From Candidatus Manganitrophus sp. (GTDB lineage: Bacteria > Nitrospirota > Nitrospiria > SBBL01 > Manganitrophaceae): a DNA stretch of 64,000 nt. Position numbers and translations under genes: made by a program. The stretch lies in the NCBI GenBank assembly GCA_028865235.1, contig CP114561.1, positions 1,198,001 through 1,262,000 of the forward strand. The letters run 5' to 3'. This document shows, piece after piece, positions 1-9,216 of this stretch. Positions within the stretch are counted from its first letter, which is position 1. Each line of letters begins with the position of its first letter. The notes below the pieces were generated by a model, which worked only from the letters and a program-made list of their open reading frames with translations, was not told where the DNA came from and ran no database searches.

Positions 1-560
1 ATGGTCTTGGCGCTAAGAGAGAGTCGGGTGGCGATGCGCTTGCTGGTATAACCCTCCGCAATCAGCTGAAGGACCTCTCGCTCCCGGGTTGTCAGCGGTT
101 GAGACCGCGTCGTGACGGGCCGTCTCATCCCACCGCCGACATAATCTTCAATGATCGACTTTGAAACGGCGGGGCTCAGATAAGATTCCCCCCGATCCAC
201 GGCGTGGATCGCCGAGACCAGTTCTTCGATGGGAGAGCCTTTGAGCAGATAACCCGAAGCGCCCGATTGGAGAATTTTGAAGATATATTCCTTCTCCGCA
301 TGCATCGTGAGAATCAAGATCTTCATTTCGGGAAGCCGCTTTTTAATCTCGCGGGTCGCCTCCAGGCCGTTGAGGCCGGGCATGCTGATATCCATGATGA
401 TCAGGTCGGGAAGGAGCTGCATGGCGATTTCCACCGTCTCCTCGCCGTCTTGCGACTCCCCGACAATCTGTAGCTCCGGATAGGTCTCAAGAAGTTTTTT
501 CATTCCCTGCCGAACGATGGTATGATCGTCGGCGATCATGAGCTTGATTTTTCTCGTCAC
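1..560 (-). CDS. NarL/FixJ-family response regulator, C-terminus cut by window edge
   Basis: DNA-binding response regulator, partner of the adjacent histidine kinase. About 186 codons are visible. The N-terminal receiver domain has the acidic pair (IADDH), the phospho-acceptor Asp in LIIMDISMPG and the conserved Lys in YLLKGS. A short linker leads to a LuxR-type helix-turn-helix that begins TTREREVLQLIAEGYTSK and runs off the window. The start is a GTG at 560-558 overlapping the kinase stop codon (GTGA), so the two genes are translationally coupled, kinase first. Regulated genes cannot be told from the sequence. Family assignment is secure; only the extreme C-terminus is missing. Confidence 0.93.
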   Translation of the reverse strand, partial: MTRKIKLMIADDHTIVRQGMKKLLETYPELQIVGESQDGEETVEIAMQLLPDLIIMDISMPGLNGLEATREIKKRLPEMKILILTMHAEKEYIFKILQSGASGYLLKGSPIEELVSAIHAVDRGESYLSPAVSKSIIEDYVGGGMRRPVTTRSQPLTTREREVLQLIAEGYTSKRIATRLSLSAKT

Positions 561-3217
561 GATCCCCTCTTTACGATCGGAACCTTAATTGAAATCCGCG
601 TTCCCTGTCCCGGGTCCGAGTCGATGAAAAAGGTCCCCCCCGCCAATTCGACCCGCTCCTTCATTCCCAAAATCCCGAGACCCCGCCGGATCATCGGCGG
701 AGAAGAAAAGTAGCGCTTCACCTCAAACCCTTTTCCGTCGTCGGTGATGTAGAGATGGACATGGACATCCTTTTTTTCCAGGGAAAGAATGACCGATTCC
801 GCCTGTGCATGTTTGGCGACATTGGTCAGGGCCTCTTGGATCACCCGATAAAGAAGGATCTCGATTTTCGCAGAGAGCCGCTTCTGCAGACCGGTCGTCT
901 GGAGGTGGACGGCGGTCCGGGTGCGCTTCGAATACTCCTCGATGTACCAGCGGAGCGTCGGCACCAGGCCGAGTTCGTCCAGAATGGCGGGACGCAGATC
1001 GTAGGAGAGCCGCCGGAGCTCTTCCATAATCTTCCCCACCTGGGATTTGACCTCCTCGATTTTCTCCCGGACCGCTTTCTCGGAAGGGGGAAGCTCCTTT
1101 TCCACCCACTCTAGATTCATCTTGATTCCGGTCAGCGCTTGCCCCGCTTCATCATGCAGCTCTTGAGCGATCCGTCGCCGCTCCTCTTCCTGGATATTGA
1201 CGATCGCGGAAGAGAGGGTCTGCAGACGCTCCATGTGCTTGGTCACCGCCTGATAAAGGGTGGCATTTTCAATGGCGACCGAGACCTGATTGGCCATCGT
1301 GACGATCTTCTGGATCTCTTCCGGAGTGAACTGTCGGAAATAACGGGTTTCATCCAGAAGGAGCACCCCGATGACCCGCTCTTTAATAATGAGGGGGACC
1401 GATAAAAGGGATCGCGACTTAAAAAGATCGATCCACTTCTTGCTGATCCTCGGATCTTGCGGGGCGTTCTCGATCACAAAGGAATGTTGCTCCCTCGCCG
1501 TGAGGGAAAGGAGCGTATTCTCATTCATTTTGATTTCCACCTTCCGGATCGCATCCCCCCGCTGATCCGACGCGGCCACGCCGTAGAGAAGGTTTCGTTT
1601 GTCGTCCACGGAGAAAATATAGCAGTTGCTCGCCCCGATCATCCGGGTCAGGCTGTTGGCGACCGAAGAGAGCAGTTGATCAAGGTGAAGACTTTTCGTG
1701 ATCGACTGGCTTACCTCATTCATGATTGTCAGATCTTCGACGCGCTGCCGCGCCTGATCGAACAATTTCATATTATCGATGGTAAAGCCGATCTCTCTCC
1801 CGACGAAGCCGAGAACACTCAGATCACTTTCGGTGAAGAGCCGGCTCCTGCTGAACAAGGAGAGGGTCCCCCAAATCTGTCCCGAAGCGTGGATCGGCAC
1901 CCCCATATAGGCGAGAAGACCGTCCTCTCCGACAAATCTCTTTTTTAAAGGGCCCTTCGCATCCTCCGCGACAACAAGGGTGGGCGATTTTTTCTCCACA
2001 ATCTTTCCGATCACATTTTCGCCGACTTTTGCCCCCTGTTTTTCAAGGCGCTGCGCTTTTTCGGAGGATAGGCCCTTTTGCGCAACCAGGAGGAATCGTT
2101 GTTTCTTATCGTCGAACCGGAGAAGATACCCTCCTTCGATATTCATGAGCGAGAGGATTTTTTCTAAAGCGGTCCGGAAAACATCTCCTTCCTGGAAGGA
2201 GCGGCTGAGGCTGGCAAAAAGCGACTCCAACAGATTCAGTTCGATTTTCTTATCGGAGAGATCTTTCTCCAAGACGTCGATCTCTGTTGCATCTTGTGCT
2301 GAGATCGTCACGCCGGCCATCTTCGTTTCTTTTAGATATGGCGAGAGCTGGACATTGAGAATCCGCCTTGACTCGCCACGCCTTAAGACTTCCAGATGGA
2401 AAGGGGGAAGATTCCTTTGACCCGACTTGAGGGCTTCCACCTGGCTGGAAAAGGTGCTCAGTCCCGTCGCAGTCAGGTGCTGCGAGAAGGGGGTCCGATG
2501 GACCTGTTCTTTTTCATAACCGAGGAATTGAGCGAATTCGGAATTGATCGAAACGATCCGGCCGCTGAGATCCAGACCGGCGGTCAAATGGGGCGTTTCC
2601 GGCGCGGCGGTGGAGGGGGCTCCTTGTTGTTGGGTGACAAACGGGGAAATCAGCTTCGAAATCATCAGAAAGAGATCTCGATCTTTCGGCGTCATTGCAT
2701 CCGGCTTCGCATAACCGACCGAGAGCGACCCGAGCACTTTTCCTTCCGACTGGAGGGTGGCTCCGCCGAAGCTCTGAATGTTCATCCCCCGGATGATCTG
2801 ACCGATGAAAACGGGATCTTTTGAGATTTCATGAGAAAAAAGGGCGGGGCCCTGCTGGAGGATGATCGTCGGAAGAGACTGCCAGGCGCGAGGGATAAAA
2901 CCATTCTTCCCGAAATCTTTCGGCATTCCCCGATGGGAAAGAAGGACCCACTCCTTCGCTTTCTCCTCCCGGCTAAACAGGAGAAGAATGTCCGAGCCGA
3001 GGACTTTGAAGATTTGGTCTAAGAGGAGATTTAAGAATTGGGGGGGATCGCGAACCAATTCGGCATGGTCCGCCATAACTTGAAGAATCGGCTCTAGTTT
3101 TTCAAAGGGAGAGGATGACGCACGATTCTCACTGGGAGGAGGCTCATAATCGGCCGATTTACTGAAGGAGCTTCCGCTGTCTTCCTCCATTGGGACAGGT
3201 ACCTGTTCTTCGTACAT
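557..3217 (-). CDS. NarL-type sensor histidine kinase with GAF and PAS domains
   Basis: Soluble 886-residue sensor kinase with no membrane segment. Apparent order: GAF (about 30-200), PAS (about 210-330), two more GAF domains (about 340-485 and 500-655), HisKA_3 dimerisation domain with the phospho-acceptor His688 in AQELHDEAGQ, and an HATPase_c domain with N box QEALTNVAKH (794-803) and G1 box DDGKGF (about 826-831). HisKA_3 kinases pair with NarL-type regulators, which fits the overlapping downstream gene. Several GAF domains suggest an intracellular ligand, but no haem or Fe-S Cys cluster is evident, so the signal is unknown. ATG start at 3217. Confidence 0.93.
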   Translation of the reverse strand: MYEEQVPVPMEEDSGSSFSKSADYEPPPSENRASSSPFEKLEPILQVMADHAELVRDPPQFLNLLLDQIFKVLGSDILLLFSREEKAKEWVLLSHRGMPKDFGKNGFIPRAWQSLPTIILQQGPALFSHEISKDPVFIGQIIRGMNIQSFGGATLQSEGKVLGSLSVGYAKPDAMTPKDRDLFLMISKLISPFVTQQQGAPSTAAPETPHLTAGLDLSGRIVSINSEFAQFLGYEKEQVHRTPFSQHLTATGLSTFSSQVEALKSGQRNLPPFHLEVLRRGESRRILNVQLSPYLKETKMAGVTISAQDATEIDVLEKDLSDKKIELNLLESLFASLSRSFQEGDVFRTALEKILSLMNIEGGYLLRFDDKKQRFLLVAQKGLSSEKAQRLEKQGAKVGENVIGKIVEKKSPTLVVAEDAKGPLKKRFVGEDGLLAYMGVPIHASGQIWGTLSLFSRSRLFTESDLSVLGFVGREIGFTIDNMKLFDQARQRVEDLTIMNEVSQSITKSLHLDQLLSSVANSLTRMIGASNCYIFSVDDKRNLLYGVAASDQRGDAIRKVEIKMNENTLLSLTAREQHSFVIENAPQDPRISKKWIDLFKSRSLLSVPLIIKERVIGVLLLDETRYFRQFTPEEIQKIVTMANQVSVAIENATLYQAVTKHMERLQTLSSAIVNIQEEERRRIAQELHDEAGQALTGIKMNLEWVEKELPPSEKAVREKIEEVKSQVGKIMEELRRLSYDLRPAILDELGLVPTLRWYIEEYSKRTRTAVHLQTTGLQKRLSAKIEILLYRVIQEALTNVAKHAQAESVILSLEKKDVHVHLYITDDGKGFEVKRYFSSPPMIRRGLGILGMKERVELAGGTFFIDSDPGQGTRISIKVPIVKRGS

Positions 3218-3557
3218 CCTTAATCCTTACCCGCTCACACCCTGTGTCCTTCAAAATCGTATGGTACTTGCCTCTGCGATAGTAAGGGGGTGGAACTTCC
3301 TCTCTTGGCCAGTTCATGAGTGAGGGTGTCTGCCGCAATTGAGTTCATCCAGAGGGACTGGATGCAGATCATAATCGGCGGTGACTGTAACATAGATCCC
3401 TCTGAATGTCAAAGCGATTTTGAAGATCTCCTGATGAAGGAGGAGGTGATCATCTCGTCCGAAAACCACCCACCCGGACGGTGCGCCGCGAGCCGTTTTC
3501 TAAGAGATCATGCAACAGGCTTCTACGCGGATATCTTCCGACTGCACTTAAAAGTAT
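3218..3557. other. Intergenic stretch of 340 bp, no gene seen
   Basis: Lies between the HD-GYP regulator and the histidine kinase, both on the minus strand, so it must hold the kinase promoter and leader. I see no convincing -35/-10 pair, no strong hairpin and no ORF with a ribosome binding site. A plus-strand open frame crossing it is antisense to the HD-GYP gene end and has no protein-like character. Confidence 0.6.
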
Positions 3558-4637
3558 TTAGGCAACTTCCCTCTCTTCTTCATAGAGAAGGGGACGCTCC
3601 CGCACCCTTAACCATTGCTCTTTGGGAATGTTCATGAAGACACGGACAATCTCAGGATCGAATTGGATCCCCGCTGAGCGTATAATTTCCGCACGCGCCG
3701 CCTCAAAGGGGAGCGCCTTTCGATAGGGGCGATCGGAGGTCATTGCATCAAGCGCATCGACGATTGCAAAGACGCGCGCCCCCAGCGGGATCTCCTCTCC
3801 CTTCAGCCCCCTTGGATAACCGGAGCCGTCAAAACGCTCTTGATGACTGTAGACGATCTCGGAGGCTTCCCTCAAAAAGTCGATCCTGGAGAGCAGCCGC
3901 TTTCCTAATTCCGCGTGGGTCATCATAATCTCCATCTCCTGCTTGGTCAGCTTTCCAGGCCGGAGGAGAATATCGTCGGGAATGCCGATCTTGCCGATAT
4001 CGTGCAGGTAAACCCCTCTCTCCAACACCTCCAGTTCTTGACCGCTCATGCCGAGAGTGCGCCCTAGAAGAAGGGCATAATGTGTCACCCGCCTTGAGTG
4101 AGCATGGGTACCGATATCGCGGGTATCGAGTGCGGAGCCGAGCGCTTCGAGCGTTGCCCGATAACTTGCCTGAATCTTCTTGAGGGCATCGTGCAGCTCA
4201 CGGGTCCGCTCCTCCACCTTTTTTTCAAGGTGAAGTTGATACTCTCTGTTCTCGATAATCAATCTTCGACGCTGAAGCGCCTTCTCAACACTCAGGATCA
4301 CTTCATCCAAATTGAAAGGTTTGATGAGATAATTGTCGGCCCCCAGCCGCATTGCCTCAATGGCGGTTTCCGCCGCATGGACGGCGGTGACCATGATAAA
4401 CGACAAATCGGCATCGGCCGCTTTGGCCTCTTTCAGCAAGTCAATCCCCGACATGCCGGGCATGAGGATATCCGACAACACCAGATCGAAAGACCTCTCT
4501 CCTAATAGTGAAAGGGCCTCTTCACCCCCTTCAGCACGATGACACTCATACGCTTCATTGGAGAGAACCTCGAAGAGGATGTCACGGATATTTTCTTCGT
4601 CATCTACGATTAAGATCGTTCCCTTTTTTTCCATCAT
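3558..4637 (-). CDS. Response regulator with HD-GYP c-di-GMP phosphodiesterase output
   Basis: About 359 residues. The receiver domain (about 1-120) carries LIVDDEEN and the phospho-acceptor Asp in LVLSDILMPG. A coiled-coil linker (about 125-160) leads to an HD-GYP domain with the metal motif YLHDIGKIGIPDDILLRPGK, the second-shell HAELGKRLL and the diagnostic HQERFDGSGYP, then DALDAMTSDRPYR. These residues indicate an active cyclic-di-GMP phosphodiesterase controlled by phosphorylation. No kinase is adjacent. The frame opens at a GTG (4655), but the tandem ATGs at 4637/4634, directly before EKKGTILIVDDEE, are better starts; no strong ribosome binding site decides between them. Confidence 0.92.
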   Translation of the reverse strand: MMEKKGTILIVDDEENIRDILFEVLSNEAYECHRAEGGEEALSLLGERSFDLVLSDILMPGMSGIDLLKEAKAADADLSFIMVTAVHAAETAIEAMRLGADNYLIKPFNLDEVILSVEKALQRRRLIIENREYQLHLEKKVEERTRELHDALKKIQASYRATLEALGSALDTRDIGTHAHSRRVTHYALLLGRTLGMSGQELEVLERGVYLHDIGKIGIPDDILLRPGKLTKQEMEIMMTHAELGKRLLSRIDFLREASEIVYSHQERFDGSGYPRGLKGEEIPLGARVFAIVDALDAMTSDRPYRKALPFEAARAEIIRSAGIQFDPEIVRVFMNIPKEQWLRVRERPLLYEEEREVA

Positions 4638-4787
4638 TAAAGCCCAATTATTCACAAATCTGCTACGTATTCTAGAATAAAAAAGCCAACACTGTCAACG
4701 ATGGAGGGTTCTTGATCGGTAGGACGAGTCACGAGTCGCCCTCCTATCAGTACCGATCAGTACCGAAACACCAACCTAATCTCCAAA

Positions 4788-4815
4788 AAAAGGGGGAGCG
4801 AAAGCTCCCCCTTTT
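4788..4815 (-). terminator. Intrinsic terminator after the cytochrome pair
   Basis: Perfect 12-bp stem closed by a GAAA tetraloop (stem 4788-4799 with 4804-4815). On the minus strand the stem begins right after the stop codon of the 145-residue cytochrome gene and ends in a U-rich tract. It cleanly ends the cytochrome operon. Confidence 0.85.
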
Positions 4816-4816
4816 A

Positions 4817-5254
4817 CTACTTTTTTCGGCCGAGGCTTCTCTCATAGAGAAGCACCAACCAGGCCTCTTCATCGGTGATCACGCTTCCGACCATCGGCAT
4901 CATCGCCGTTCCCGGACTCCCATGTTTAATCACCCAGAAGAGTTCCCCATCCGTACGCATCGCATGGAAGGCGGCGCTTGTGAAATTGCGGGGGGGAGGA
5001 TCCAGCCCTGCGGCTGCCAACCCTTCCCCTGTCCCTTCCTTGCCATGACAGGTGAAACAGGTTCCTTTTCCCTCAAAGAGCGCTTTTCCTTTCGATATGT
5101 TCTCCGGAGTCGGTTTAAAGGGACTCGTCAAACTCTGAGCCTCTTTCAGACGATCCGCAGGAACCCTTGGTTTTGCCAGTTCCTCCTCGGCTGAAAACGA
5201 AAAGGAGGCCATCAAAACCAAAGTCAAAAGGATTGGGAAAAGCCTTCTAAACAC
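4817..5254 (-). CDS. Small periplasmic monohaem cytochrome c (copy 2)
   Basis: 145 residues with an N-terminal signal peptide (about 1-21). A single haem c site CFTCH (Cys66, Cys69, His70) is followed about 50 residues later by HGSPGTAMMPM, which can supply the axial Met. It closely resembles the upstream gene in layout, including the shared PRVPAD, PENISKGK and ITDEEAWLVLLYERSL-type segments. It is probably a soluble or peripherally bound electron carrier. It sits 17 bp downstream of its paralogue and just before a terminator, so the two form a bicistronic unit. The redox partner is unknown. Confidence 0.9.
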   Translation of the reverse strand: MFRRLFPILLTLVLMASFSFSAEEELAKPRVPADRLKEAQSLTSPFKPTPENISKGKALFEGKGTCFTCHGKEGTGEGLAAAGLDPPPRNFTSAAFHAMRTDGELFWVIKHGSPGTAMMPMVGSVITDEEAWLVLLYERSLGRKK

Positions 5255-5271
5255 CTCTCATGCATCCGAAC

Positions 5272-5715
5272 TTATGGTTGGTCGGCAAGGCTCCGCTCGA
5301 AGAGGATCACCAGCGCCATTTCTTCCTCGCTGATGATTCCTGGAACATAGGAGATCATTCCGGTGCCAGGGCTGCCGTTCTTGATCACCCAAGCCATTTC
5401 ACCTTCGGTCTTGGCTTTCGGAAATTTGGGGTTGTGAAAGTTTCTGGGAGTGGGATCTAGCGCCGCGCCGGCAGGTCCATCTCCGCGCCCTTCGTTCCCG
5501 TGGCAGGTGAAACAAGTTCCTTTGCCGGTGAAGATCTCTTTCCCTTTGGCAATATTATCCGGGGTCGCTTTCATCGGGTTTTTCCATGCCTTTGCGGCCG
5601 CCATCTGATCGGCAGGAACACGTGGTGCAAGGGGATCTTTTTCCGCCGCCGAACCGATATTCACGCTAAACGCTGTTGCAACAAGCATTGCCAAACCGAT
5701 CCGTCCAAACTTCAT
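5272..5715 (-). CDS. Small periplasmic monohaem cytochrome c (copy 1)
   Basis: 147 residues with a signal peptide (about 1-23). The haem site is CFTCH (Cys68, Cys71, His72) and the probable axial ligand Met120 lies in GSPGTGM. The start is well supported by an AGGAGG Shine-Dalgarno sequence 7 bases before the ATG. It is the first gene of a two-gene operon and an evident tandem duplicate of the next gene. The class resembles short class I cytochromes used as periplasmic shuttles. No oxidase or reductase is adjacent, so its place in the respiratory chain cannot be assigned. Confidence 0.92.
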   Translation of the reverse strand: MKFGRIGLAMLVATAFSVNIGSAAEKDPLAPRVPADQMAAAKAWKNPMKATPDNIAKGKEIFTGKGTCFTCHGNEGRGDGPAGAALDPTPRNFHNPKFPKAKTEGEMAWVIKNGSPGTGMISYVPGIISEEEMALVILFERSLADQP

Positions 5716-5910
5716 TTTGTTCCTCCTTAGTTTATTTCTAATGAAGCGCTGTTGTCTGGTGTTACTGATCCGGTATTACTGGTGCCTGTAGAGACCTGAA
5801 GAAAGTGAAAGACACTCGCTCCCGCGCTCTGACTCTTAAGAATTCCCGGCTGGAAGAACAAGTGACCTTTTTGGAATAACAAGGCGATACTATATCGATT
5901 GGCCCCTGGG

Positions 5911-5962
5911 GTGTCAAGTCTTTTTTACAAAACTTGACACCTCATTCATGATTCAGTAAGAT
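5911..5962 (+). promoter_or_regulatory. Sigma-70-type promoter with an overlapping inverted repeat
   Basis: TTGACA (5934-5939), a 17-bp spacer and TAAGAT (5957-5962) form a near-consensus promoter about 28 bp before the FGE-like lipoprotein gene. The perfect 9-bp inverted repeat GTGTCAAGT (5911-5919) / ACTTGACAC (5932-5940) overlaps the -35 box and could be an operator. No regulator can be named. Confidence 0.6.
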
Positions 5963-5989
5963 CGGCTCACTTAAAACCGGGCTATACGG

Positions 5990-6802
5990 ATGATCCTTCA
6001 TAGAAACAACCTCCTTGCCGTCCTCATGACTACCCTCTTGTTCGCCTGTTCACGCCGCCCTCCGGAAGGAATGGTCGCCGTTCCCGCCGGTGATTTTATC
6101 ATGGGGACCGCTGAGGTCGATGAAGAGCACTTTGCGGAGGAACAGGGGATCGTCAAACCCTGGTTTGTCGATGAAGGTCCGGCTCACAAGGTCTACCTGC
6201 CGCTGTATTATATCGACCGGACCGAAGTTACCAATGCGCAATACGCCGAATTTATTCGGTCGACGCGGCGCGCGCCTCCCGGCCATTGGGAAAACGGGCA
6301 ATACCTGAAAGGAAGCGATCTTTATCCGGTGGTGAATGTTCCCTGGCAAGATGCGCAGGACTACTGCCATTGGAAGGAGGGCCGGCTCCCGACCGAAGCG
6401 GAATGGGAAAAAGCGGCACGAGGAGTCGACGGAAGAAAATATCCCTGGGGGAACGAGTTCGATCCGACGAAGGCGAATGTCGGGGGACAATCTCAAGATT
6501 TAACCCCCTCCGGCCGCTATCCCGCAGGACAGAGTCCCTACGGCGCATTAGATATGATCGGGAACGTCTGGGAGTGGACGGCCGATTGGTACCGCCCCTA
6601 TCCCGGAAGCAAGTATCAAAGCAAAGAGTATGGAAAACAGCTCAAGGTGATCCGAGGCAATTCTTGGTCGACGATCGGTCATTTTCCCCCGGAGGTCCAG
6701 AAAGAGTTGGTAAAACATCATTCAACCGTCTCATTCCGCCTCTACGCTCCTCCCGATTCCACCATCAGCGATGTCGGCTTCCGATGCGTCCGCCCCGGTT
6801 AG
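5990..6802 (+). CDS. FGE-sulfatase-domain (SUMF1-like) lipoprotein
   Basis: 270 residues. The N-terminus is a lipoprotein signal with lipobox LLFAC (Cys about 20). The rest is the formylglycine-generating-enzyme fold: VPAGDFIMGT near the start, then EVTNAQYAEFI, GRLPTEAEWEKAARG, PWGNEFD, GNVWEWTADWY, IRGNSWS and the terminal DVGFRCVRPG. The paired catalytic cysteines of true sulfatase-activating FGE are not seen; only the GFRC cysteine remains, and no sulfatase is nearby. A non-catalytic or differently acting envelope protein is more likely. It is expressed from the promoter at 5934-5962. No strong ribosome binding site is visible at the ATG. Confidence 0.85.
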   Translation: MILHRNNLLAVLMTTLLFACSRRPPEGMVAVPAGDFIMGTAEVDEEHFAEEQGIVKPWFVDEGPAHKVYLPLYYIDRTEVTNAQYAEFIRSTRRAPPGHWENGQYLKGSDLYPVVNVPWQDAQDYCHWKEGRLPTEAEWEKAARGVDGRKYPWGNEFDPTKANVGGQSQDLTPSGRYPAGQSPYGALDMIGNVWEWTADWYRPYPGSKYQSKEYGKQLKVIRGNSWSTIGHFPPEVQKELVKHHSTVSFRLYAPPDSTISDVGFRCVRPG

Positions 6803-6822
6803 TTCAATCTCAGAGAGAATAA

Positions 6823-8308
6823 ATGATCCCCTCCGATCGCCTGATAGTGGACCGCCCCAGTAGGGATCTCATTCTCGAAACGCTTCCTATTCAAGGAACG
6901 TCGGCGACAGCCCTCTTTGAGCGGCTCGGATGGAAGGAACACGCCGTTCTTTTTGAGGGGATGCGAGGGGGCTGGTTTAATGGGCGATTTTCACTCCTGG
7001 CGGGGAACCCATTTGCCGAATTCCGGAGCAAAGAAGAAACCAGCCAATTCAAAACGCTCGGCGAAGGAGAAGGAAACACTTACTTTCAGAAGGAAAATCC
7101 GATTGCCCATCTTCAGCAATGGATCGATCGATTTCAATCTCCCCCCTCGAAGGGTCCCTTTCTGAAATTCCTTTCCTACAAGGAGGATTGGCTGGATTCT
7201 TCAGCTATGATCTGGTCCGGCAGTGGGAGAACATCTCCGCCCCCTCAGTCCAAAATCGGACCCTTCCCGATTCCCTGTTCCTTTTCTTTAATCTCTTCGT
7301 CCTCCTCGATCATACAAGGGAACAACTCTACCTGGTCTATAATCCCCTCCCCGAGATCAAAATGGGGAGATCAGAAGAATCGGTTCATCGGGAGGGGCGA
7401 AAAAAGCTGGCCGATTTACGATCGAGGCTCCGCTCTCCCCGACTATCTCAAGAAGACGAACTTCAAAATTTTTCGCCGGCCATTGAAGGAGAGGTTTCGG
7501 AAGGGGAGTATATTAAAATGGTTCTGCGGGCAAAGGAGTATATCGCCGCCGGAGACATTTTCCAGGCCAATCTCTCACACCGTTTTCGTATCGTTTTCCC
7601 CGCTCCCGCTCCTTTCCAGATCTATCGGCGGCTTCGCGAGATCAACCCCTCCCCTTTTTCCGCTTATCTCGATTTAGGCTCGATTCAGATTGCAAGCGGC
7701 TCGCCGGAACGGCTCGTCCGTGTAAGTACCTTGGGGGGAAACGCCTCGTCTCGACGCGACCGATCGCCGGAACCCATCCTCGCGGGGAAGACGAAGCAGC
7801 GGATCAGCGGATGATTCAATCCCTCTATAAAAGCGAGAAAGAACGGGCGGAACATCTGATGCTGGTCGATTTGGAACGGAACGATCTTGGAAGGGTCTGC
7901 CGATACGGATCGATCGAAGTGGACGAGTTGATGTCGTTTGAAAAATACTCGCATGTTTTTCACCTGGTCTCAAATATCCAGGGAGAGCTTCGGCCCGAGA
8001 TGACCTTGACGGAGGTCGTGCAGGCGCTTTTCCCGGGAGGGACGATCACGGGGGTTCCGAAGGTTCGCTGTATGGAGATTCTCTCCGAGCTGGAGAAACA
8101 CGCCAGGGGCATTTACACCGGGGCCGTCGGCTATATCGACTTTACAGGGGAGATGGATCTAAACATCGCCATTCGGACCTGGGTCCGGCAGGGAGAGGAG
8201 ATGACCTTTCAAGTGGGTGCCGGCATCGTCGCCGACTCCGATCCGGAGAAAGAATACCGAGAGACCCTTCAAAAGGCGGCCGCTTTGATAAAGGCGCTGG
8301 AACCATGA
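6823..8308 (+). CDS. pabB: Aminodeoxychorismate synthase component I (PabB/TrpE family), two frameshifts
   Basis: Chorismate-utilising enzyme of about 495 residues after repair. The N-terminal domain runs to GGLAGFFSYDLVRQWE; the catalytic domain has GDIFQANLSHRF, NPSPFSAYLDLG, SGSPERLV, LVDLERNDLGRV, ALFPGGTITGVPK and GAVGYIDFTGEMD. The frame breaks twice, at C6 (7141-7146) and G6 (7733-7738). One extra base at each restores a continuous family member, so sequencing error is likely. The motif downstream reads TRPIAGTHPRG: Ala sits where E. coli PabB has its catalytic Lys, as in TrpE. The adjacent pabC argues for folate synthesis; TrpE activity cannot be excluded. No glutaminase subunit is in the window. 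Confidence 0.88.
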
Positions 8309-8364
8309 AACATGTGAGGCGCCAGGCCCTTACGCCCCACTCCTCACCCTTCACGGCCTATTAG

Positions 8365-9216
8365 ATGTGGATCTACCTCCAAGATCGATTTGTCCGGAAA
8401 GAAGAGGCAAAGATCTCCGTCTTCGATCATGGTTTTCTTTATGGGGACGGTCTCTTTGAAACCCTTCGCGCCTACGATGGGGTTCTCTTCCATCTCTCGC
8501 GGCATTTGGAACGATTAGCCCGGTCGGCCCGGCGATTGGAACTTCCCCTTCCTCCCTTTCCTCAGCTTGAAGCCATTCTCTATGACACGCTGAAGCGAAA
8601 CGCCCTTCGGGATGCCATTCTCCGTCTCACCTTTACCCGTGGAGAGGGGGAGATCGGCCTCGATCCAGCACTGTGCGATAAACCGACATTGGTCGTCACG
8701 GCCCGGCCCTTTACCGGCTATCCATCGGAATATTATCTCGATGGAATTTCCGCCGTTATCGTTCAGGTCCGGCGGAACGCGACGACGGCGCTCGATCCGG
8801 CCCTGAAATCAACCAGCTTCCTCAATAACGTGCTGGCGAAATTAGAGGCGAAAAAAGGGGGAGGCGACGAAGGGCTTCTTCTGAATCCGGAGGGGTATCT
8901 CTCCGAAGGGACGACGAGCAATCTCTTCTGGGTGCGGCGGGGAAAACTGGAAACCCCTTCACCGGCCGTGGGGCTTTTGGAGGGGATCACGCGGGAAGTG
9001 GTCATCGATCTGGCCCGGAAGAAGCGTCTTCCGACCGAGGAGGGATTCTACAAACCCGACGCGCTCTTCGAAGCCGAGGAGGCCTTTCTCACGAACAGCG
9101 GTTTTGAATTGATGCCGGTGACGCGGATCAACGGGAACCCGATCGGTAGCGGGAAACCGGGGCCGATCACCCGCCGGCTTCATCAAGCCTTCAAAGAGGT
9201 GATCAGAGAGCGATAA
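8365..9216 (+). CDS. pabC: Aminodeoxychorismate lyase (class IV PLP enzyme)
   Basis: 283 residues of the fold-type IV PLP family (4-amino-4-deoxychorismate lyase, branched-chain and D-amino-acid aminotransferases). Seen: SVFDHGFLYGDGLFETLRAY near the N-terminus, the PLP Lys in ALKSTSFLNNVLAKLEAK, SEGTTSNLFWV, the phosphate-binding LLEGITREVV and FLTNSGFELMPVTRI. The NNVLAKLEA and TSNLFW signatures together with the pabB neighbour favour the lyase that releases pyruvate to give p-aminobenzoate. A branched-chain aminotransferase is the main alternative. Its 3' end overlaps the convergent hybrid kinase gene by 34 bp. Confidence 0.82.
   Translation: MWIYLQDRFVRKEEAKISVFDHGFLYGDGLFETLRAYDGVLFHLSRHLERLARSARRLELPLPPFPQLEAILYDTLKRNALRDAILRLTFTRGEGEIGLDPALCDKPTLVVTARPFTGYPSEYYLDGISAVIVQVRRNATTALDPALKSTSFLNNVLAKLEAKKGGGDEGLLLNPEGYLSEGTTSNLFWVRRGKLETPSPAVGLLEGITREVVIDLARKKRLPTEEGFYKPDALFEAEEAFLTNSGFELMPVTRINGNPIGSGKPGPITRRLHQAFKEVIRER

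Noticed and set aside
3320..3637. Small plus-strand ORF before the HD-GYP gene
   Set aside because: Overlaps the HD-GYP 3' end on the opposite strand, no ribosome site, no protein-like pattern.
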